DNA of 64,000 bases from Streptomyces sclerotialus (lineage in GTDB: Bacteria; Actinomycetota; Actinomycetes; Streptomycetales; Streptomycetaceae), in NCBI GenBank assembly GCA_000719105.1, contig JODX01000018.1, forward strand, positions 198,582 to 262,581, read 5' to 3'. The notes under the pieces are model-generated. The model ran no database searches, had not been told where the DNA came from, and worked only from the letters and a program-made list of their open reading frames with translations. How positions within the stretch are numbered: position 1 is the first letter of the stretch; the number at the start of each line of letters is the position of its first letter. Of the stretch, positions 60,411-64,000 are shown piece after piece. The translations under genes and the position numbers were made by a program.

Positions 60411-63308
60411 TCACCTGACATACAGCGTGTGGTCGGGGTCCCCGGTGGGCGTGCACCGGTACTCGTTCCAGCGGTGCTCCGCGACCAGGCGTTCGCCGAG
60501 GGCCGCACACCCGTTGAAGTTGTGCACCTGCTCGTACGCCACCCAGGTGTCTGCGGTGTTCGGCCGGATGGTGTGATCGGCGATGTAGGAGGCCGCCTGG
60601 TTGCCGGCCTTCCTGCCGTCGACGCCGTCCCAGTCGTAGTGCACGCCGAGCCAGACCCGGCCGCGCTGGTTCTCCAGCGCCGCCTCGGAGATGCTGTCGA
60701 AGTGGCGGGTCACACCGATCGCGAACTGGTCGTCCGTGGTGCCCGTGAAGCCGATGTCGTCGGTGCCGAACCACTCCTGGACGGTCTTCTCCCAGGCGCC
60801 CGCGAAGGTGGCGTGGCCGGACACGTAGGCGGGGAAGTACGGGCTGAACTTGGCGCCCATGAGGTTCACCAGGAGCGGCGTCCAGTTCTTGTCCTGCACG
60901 GTGGCGTCGTTGCCGTCGCCGTCCAGCTGGATGGCGGTCTCCGGACGCCACAGGTCGATGTCCGTGCGGTACTTCATGTCCCAGGAGACGATGGCCGCAT
61001 CGGCCATGGCGAAGGAGACCAGGGCGAACAGCTTGGCGTTGCCGACCATCGAGACGCCCTGCTGCTCCGACAGGATCTGGGTGTGCTCGAAGAGTTGCCC
61101 CGGCGGCTTGTAGGTGCCGTTGAGGTCGTTGGCCCAGAACTTGGCCGCCTGGGTCTGGTCGGCGGTCCGCTCGGTCGAAGTATGGCCGCCGAACTTCTTC
61201 ACGTCGTTGACCTGGGCGGCGTACTCGGGGCTGGCGAGCAGCGAGCTCATCGAGGTGTGGCCGCCGGGCCCCGCGGTGCGGAACTGGCTGCCGGAGAGGA
61301 TGCCGAACGGCTTGACGCCGCCCCACTGGGGGGTGGCTCCGGGGACCGGGGCGCCAGTCTCGTCGAGCAGGGTCGGCCGCCAGTACCCGGGCTTCTCCGA
61401 GCCGTAGTACGGCTCGACGGCCGCCGAGCCGTCGTTCTCACGGTCCGCGATCATGGCGTCCGCGGCCTTCTGGCCGATCTCGGCGCCAGCCGCCCGCTGC
61501 GCGGCCGTGACCGCCGCGGGGACGGTGGCCTGCGCGGCGGCCAGTTCGTCGCTGAAGTCGATGGTGGGGTAGACGGAGGTCAGCACGTCGTGGGCGGCCT
61601 GGTCGACGGCGCTGTTGACGTCCGGCACGGCGCCGTTGGAGGCCGTCGGCTTCACCAGGTAGGCCTCACCGAGGCACAGCAGCTCGTCCTCGGCGCACCG
61701 CGCGGCGTTGGCGGCGTCGTAGATCGCCCCGTGCACCATGGCGCCGGCCCGGGCCAGCGGGCCGGGAGCCCCGCCGATCTCCCGGTACGTGGCCTGCAGG
61801 ACGTCGTTCCAGTACTCGACGTGGTCCTTCTCCGGGGCGGTGACCGGCTCGAAGGTCACCAGGAGGGAGGGCGTGAACTCGCTGTCCGACGAGGCGAAGA
61901 TCTTGAACGCGTCGGTGTTGTCCTCGTCCGTGGCGCGCAGACCGATGGTGTCGACCGCTCTGCTGGACTTCGACCACTGCTGGACCAGCGTGGTCACATC
62001 CTCGTTCAGCCAGTCGGGGCCGCAGTCGTCGTGACCGAAGGTCTGGGTGGACGTGCGCGCCTGGGTGCGCCAGACGGGCTGGGTGTCCCAGGTGGTGGAG
62101 GCGGTGGCCGGGCCCGTCTCCCAGATCTCCCAGGACTGGGGGGTGCAGACGTCGGACCAGAGCGAGTAGAGGTTCAGCTCGGCATTGACGACGTCCTGGC
62201 CGGTGATGTCGACGTCGCTGTACTCCCGGGGGAAGTTGATGAAGGCGCGGGCCCGGGGCTTCTGATACTCCCGGCCCACGTTCAGGCCGTAGTCGGCGGA
62301 GTGGTCGCTCGTGTCACCTTCGTGGACCTCGGTGTCGAGGTTGCTGGTGAGGTAGACGGCGGGGTCGATGGTGACCGGGTACTGGGTGTCCTCGTCGGCC
62401 AGGAACTTCTTGTCGGCCTTCACGGACAGGTCGAAGCCGTCGTTGCGCTTGGTGACGTCCAGGTCGACGCGGGCGGTCCGGCTGCCCGGGGCGTCGGGGT
62501 GGGTGGTGGACGAGTCCCACATGAACGGGGTGGGGGTGCGGCCGACCTCCTCACCGGTGCGGGCGTCGGTGAGTACCAGGCCCTCGTCGGCGTTCTCCGC
62601 AGCCTTCAGGCCCTCGGCCCGGACCGGCAGCGTCATGGACGCCGCGCGCTCTGCCGCCTCCCGGTCGGCGACCACGAGGAACTGCTCGAAGCCGGTCCGG
62701 GTGGCCCGGACCACCAGGTCGGTGCCCGGCAGCACGTCGTCGTACGTCGCCTCGGTGCCGTCCAGCCGGGGCTTGGGCAGGGCGCCCTTCCACCCGAGGG
62801 AGATCTGCTGGTCGCCGTCGCCCAGGGTGACCAGGTCGCCGCCGGCCGCGCCGGTCCGGCCGGCCAGGCGCAGGTCGCCCGGGTGGCCCTTCGGGGCGAC
62901 CGAGCCGTCCGCGTTTCTCACCAGGGTGAGGTCGACGTCGGCCCAGCGCCCGTTCTCCCGGTAGCGCACCGGTCCGGCCGAGGACTCGACGGACATCGTG
63001 CCGTCCGGGTTCGCCCACATGGTGGTGTGCTCGGTCCGGGCGCCGACGACCTCGATCCGCCGGCCCTGCGCCTCGGCGGTGACAAGGGCCTCGGACTCCT
63101 CCTGCTGGGTGGCGGAGGGGGCCGGGGACGTGGTGGCTGCCGGGGCGGTTCCGGCGTCCGTCTCCGTGGCGGAGGCGGCCGGGGCGAGACCCAGGGTGAC
63201 GGCGGTCTGCGTCAGGAGGGTGAGGGTGAGGGGAAGGGCGAAGGCCCGGGCCCTGCCGCGGCGGGGAGGCCGACCGGGTAGCGGGTCGACGGATCTGTGG
63301 CGATGCAC
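60411..63308 (-). CDS. Secreted DNRLRE plus vanadium-dependent haloperoxidase-like protein
   Basis: A 965-residue exported protein. GTG 63308 is preceded by AAAGGAG with 5 bases between; the GTG 6 bases upstream overlaps that site. A signal peptide ends near ASATETD. Residues about 75-330 are a wall-protein-like beta region. A DNRLRE-type domain follows (about 330-490: EVHEGDTSDHSADYGLNVG, WDTQPVWRTQ, DVTTLVQQW). The C-terminal 450 residues are helical and carry the vanadate site: Lys/Arg in MKYRTDIDLWRPETAI, the SGHATFAG loop with the acid-base His, and Arg/His in RGRVWLGVHYDWDG. These match the vanadium chloroperoxidase/PAP2 superfamily. It may halogenate or oxidise compounds outside the cell; phosphatase activity is the alternative. 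Confidence 0.9.
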   Translation of the reverse strand: MHRHRSVDPLPGRPPRRGRARAFALPLTLTLLTQTAVTLGLAPAASATETDAGTAPAATTSPAPSATQQEESEALVTAEAQGRRIEVVGARTEHTTMWANPDGTMSVESSAGPVRYRENGRWADVDLTLVRNADGSVAPKGHPGDLRLAGRTGAAGGDLVTLGDGDQQISLGWKGALPKPRLDGTEATYDDVLPGTDLVVRATRTGFEQFLVVADREAAERAASMTLPVRAEGLKAAENADEGLVLTDARTGEEVGRTPTPFMWDSSTTHPDAPGSRTARVDLDVTKRNDGFDLSVKADKKFLADEDTQYPVTIDPAVYLTSNLDTEVHEGDTSDHSADYGLNVGREYQKPRARAFINFPREYSDVDITGQDVVNAELNLYSLWSDVCTPQSWEIWETGPATASTTWDTQPVWRTQARTSTQTFGHDDCGPDWLNEDVTTLVQQWSKSSRAVDTIGLRATDEDNTDAFKIFASSDSEFTPSLLVTFEPVTAPEKDHVEYWNDVLQATYREIGGAPGPLARAGAMVHGAIYDAANAARCAEDELLCLGEAYLVKPTASNGAVPDVNSAVDQAAHDVLTSVYPTIDFSDELAAAQATVPAAVTAAQRAAGAEIGQKAADAMIADRENDGSAAVEPYYGSEKPGYWRPTLLDETGAPVPGATPQWGGVKPFGILSGSQFRTAGPGGHTSMSSLLASPEYAAQVNDVKKFGGHTSTERTADQTQAAKFWANDLNGTYKPPGQLFEHTQILSEQQGVSMVGNAKLFALVSFAMADAAIVSWDMKYRTDIDLWRPETAIQLDGDGNDATVQDKNWTPLLVNLMGAKFSPYFPAYVSGHATFAGAWEKTVQEWFGTDDIGFTGTTDDQFAIGVTRHFDSISEAALENQRGRVWLGVHYDWDGVDGRKAGNQAASYIADHTIRPNTADTWVAYEQVHNFNGCAALGERLVAEHRWNEYRCTPTGDPDHTLYVR

Positions 63309-63905
63309 GCCCACTCCTTTTCAGAAAGTAAAAAGAAGATCAAAACGCGCACAATCTTCCGAGGAGGTGATCATTTTCGTCCAGGCCCGGAGGGAAAATG
63401 GCTAAAAGTTAGACATTCCGCGAATTCGCGCGAACGTTGAGTGGTGTGGGAGTGCCGGTGGTCCTCCCGTGGAGCGCCGCGGAACGGCGAGTGTGGCGAG
63501 ACCGGAATATCTCGTACCGATTTCCCGGAGGGAACGGTGTGCCGCGTGTGAAGATGGCGTGATCGGAGTGGGGGTATCGCGCGAAGCCCAGTGCTCCGCC
63601 GGGTTCTACGTCATGCCCGCAGGGGCTGTCGGACGGCCGGCGGGGTCTGCATCGGCATTCCAGTGGCCGAGCCGACGTCGGCGAACGTTTTGAGCAGTGC
63701 CGACCCGGACAGCGGCGACTCCGGTAGTCGTCGAGCCCGCGCTTCTGCTGGACACTCGGGAAGCACTCGGTGCACGGGTTCCCAGGTGGCCGCTTCCGCC
63801 TGGGTGCCGTAGCGGGCGAGCAGGTGCTGCGGCGCTTCACGGGCGGCGGCCCGAACACCACGCCCCCAGGCGCCGGCAGCCCGTCCGCACCGTCTTCCGC
63901 TGCGT
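63309..63905. other. Promoter region and unassigned sequence
   Basis: 63315-63420 is distinctly AT-richer (AAAGTAAAAAGAAGATCAAA and TAAAAGTTAGAC) and probably holds the promoter of the haloperoxidase operon. Between 63610 and 63900 the minus strand has a frame reading HLLARYGTQAEAATWEPV and LLKTFADVGSATGMPM to a stop at about 63614, possibly part of a gene, but without a clear start or family. Confidence 0.45.
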
Positions 63906-64000
63906 CTACCGAGCCGCCCGTCGGGGACGCCGGTCCGACACGGCCCGTTCCGGCCGATGGGCGTCGGCGGCCGGCAGGATGATCTCGAAGCGGCATCCTG
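63906..64000 (-). CDS. C-terminal end of a probable sensor histidine kinase, truncated by the window
   Basis: The minus strand reads GCRFEIILPAADAHRPER and ends with TAG at 63906-63908. The G-x-x-F-x-I-x-L-P ending is the last strand of a HATPase_c domain. Only about 30 residues are inside the window, so identity rests on one strand. Confidence 0.5.
   Translation of the reverse strand, partial: GCRFEIILPAADAHRPERAVSDRRPRRAAR

Noticed and set aside
63409..63996. 195-codon minus-strand frame at the right end
   Set aside because: Composition is random-like, and another minus frame gives the histidine-kinase-like C-terminus GCRFEIILPA.
20455..64000. Second copy of the tRNA-Leu 3' end as the right attachment site
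   Set aside because: I looked for the T-arm and acceptor sequence downstream and did not notice one; a manual scan is not exhaustive, so the island's right end is left open.

Overview
The window reads as Streptomyces chromosome. G+C is very high, third codon positions are G or C, GTG starts are common, genes run in 1-4 base overlapping operons, Tat signals are frequent and the tRNA does not encode CCA. It falls into a conserved metabolic half (1 to about 20.45 kb) and an accessory half (about 20.45 to 64 kb) full of IS elements, pseudogenes, toxin loci and signalling genes. The boundary is a tRNA-Leu(GAG) gene whose 3' end is overlapped, on the opposite strand, by the C-terminus of a decayed site-specific recombinase. 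That is the usual signature of an integrated element.

Metabolic half. 775-8041 is a tightly coupled seven-gene operon of the ebo type (EboA, TatD-like EboB, UbiA-like EboC, TIM-barrel EboE, phosphodiesterase-like EboF, plus another TIM barrel). An inositol-3-phosphate-synthase homologue sits in the place of the usual EboD, a dehydroquinate-synthase-like cyclase. A Tat-exported TIM barrel (8213) and a truncated DUF1080 hydrolase (1) flank it. 9520-16131 is a leftward oxalate/acyl-CoA module: an OxlT-like transporter, an NDP-forming acyl-CoA ligase, a formyl-CoA transferase-like protein and an Oxc/HACL-like ThDP enzyme. It diverges from a succinyl-CoA-ligase pair (sucC frameshifted, sucD intact) across one palindromic operator. 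An aldehyde dehydrogenase and tRNA-Leu close this half.

Accessory half. Next to the tRNA lie a recombinase remnant, a complete IS5-type element and a dead alpha/beta hydrolase, then an amidase/TetR divergent pair. The most interesting locus is 25.1-30.4 kb. A Crp/Fnr regulator with an intact cyclic-nucleotide pocket is followed by a four-gene coupled operon: a class III nucleotide cyclase, a P-loop-like protein, an unknown protein and a PycTM-type membrane effector. This looks like an expanded Pycsar-type anti-phage system. The cyclase C-terminus and the P-loop protein N-terminus share a short motif, which suggests homotypic pairing.

Two paralogous polymorphic-toxin loci follow (31.0-37.9 and 48.4-55.0 kb). 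Each has an SseB-like protein, a WXG/T7SS-like partner, a giant WXG-RHS protein with its own toxin tip, and an immunity gene. Tip 1 is unassigned. Tip 2 is colicin D-like, with a colicin-D-immunity-like partner, but the RHS2 reading frame is broken. IS relics lie around these loci. Between them are decayed plant-polysaccharide glycosidases (GH127, GH106), an acetamidase, a DHA2 exporter with an Lrp regulator, a truncated DUF262 gene and a sigma-factor relic.

The right end carries a complete integrase-core IS inserted into an ABC-exporter gene, a signal peptidase I and two small secreted cysteine-containing proteins. Beyond these are an IS1182 relic, a secreted DNRLRE plus vanadium-haloperoxidase protein with a small secreted partner, and the tail of a probable histidine kinase. 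Several genes carry single-base shifts in GC runs (sucC, RHS2, the 58.2 kb secreted protein, the transposase). These may be real decay or consensus errors.
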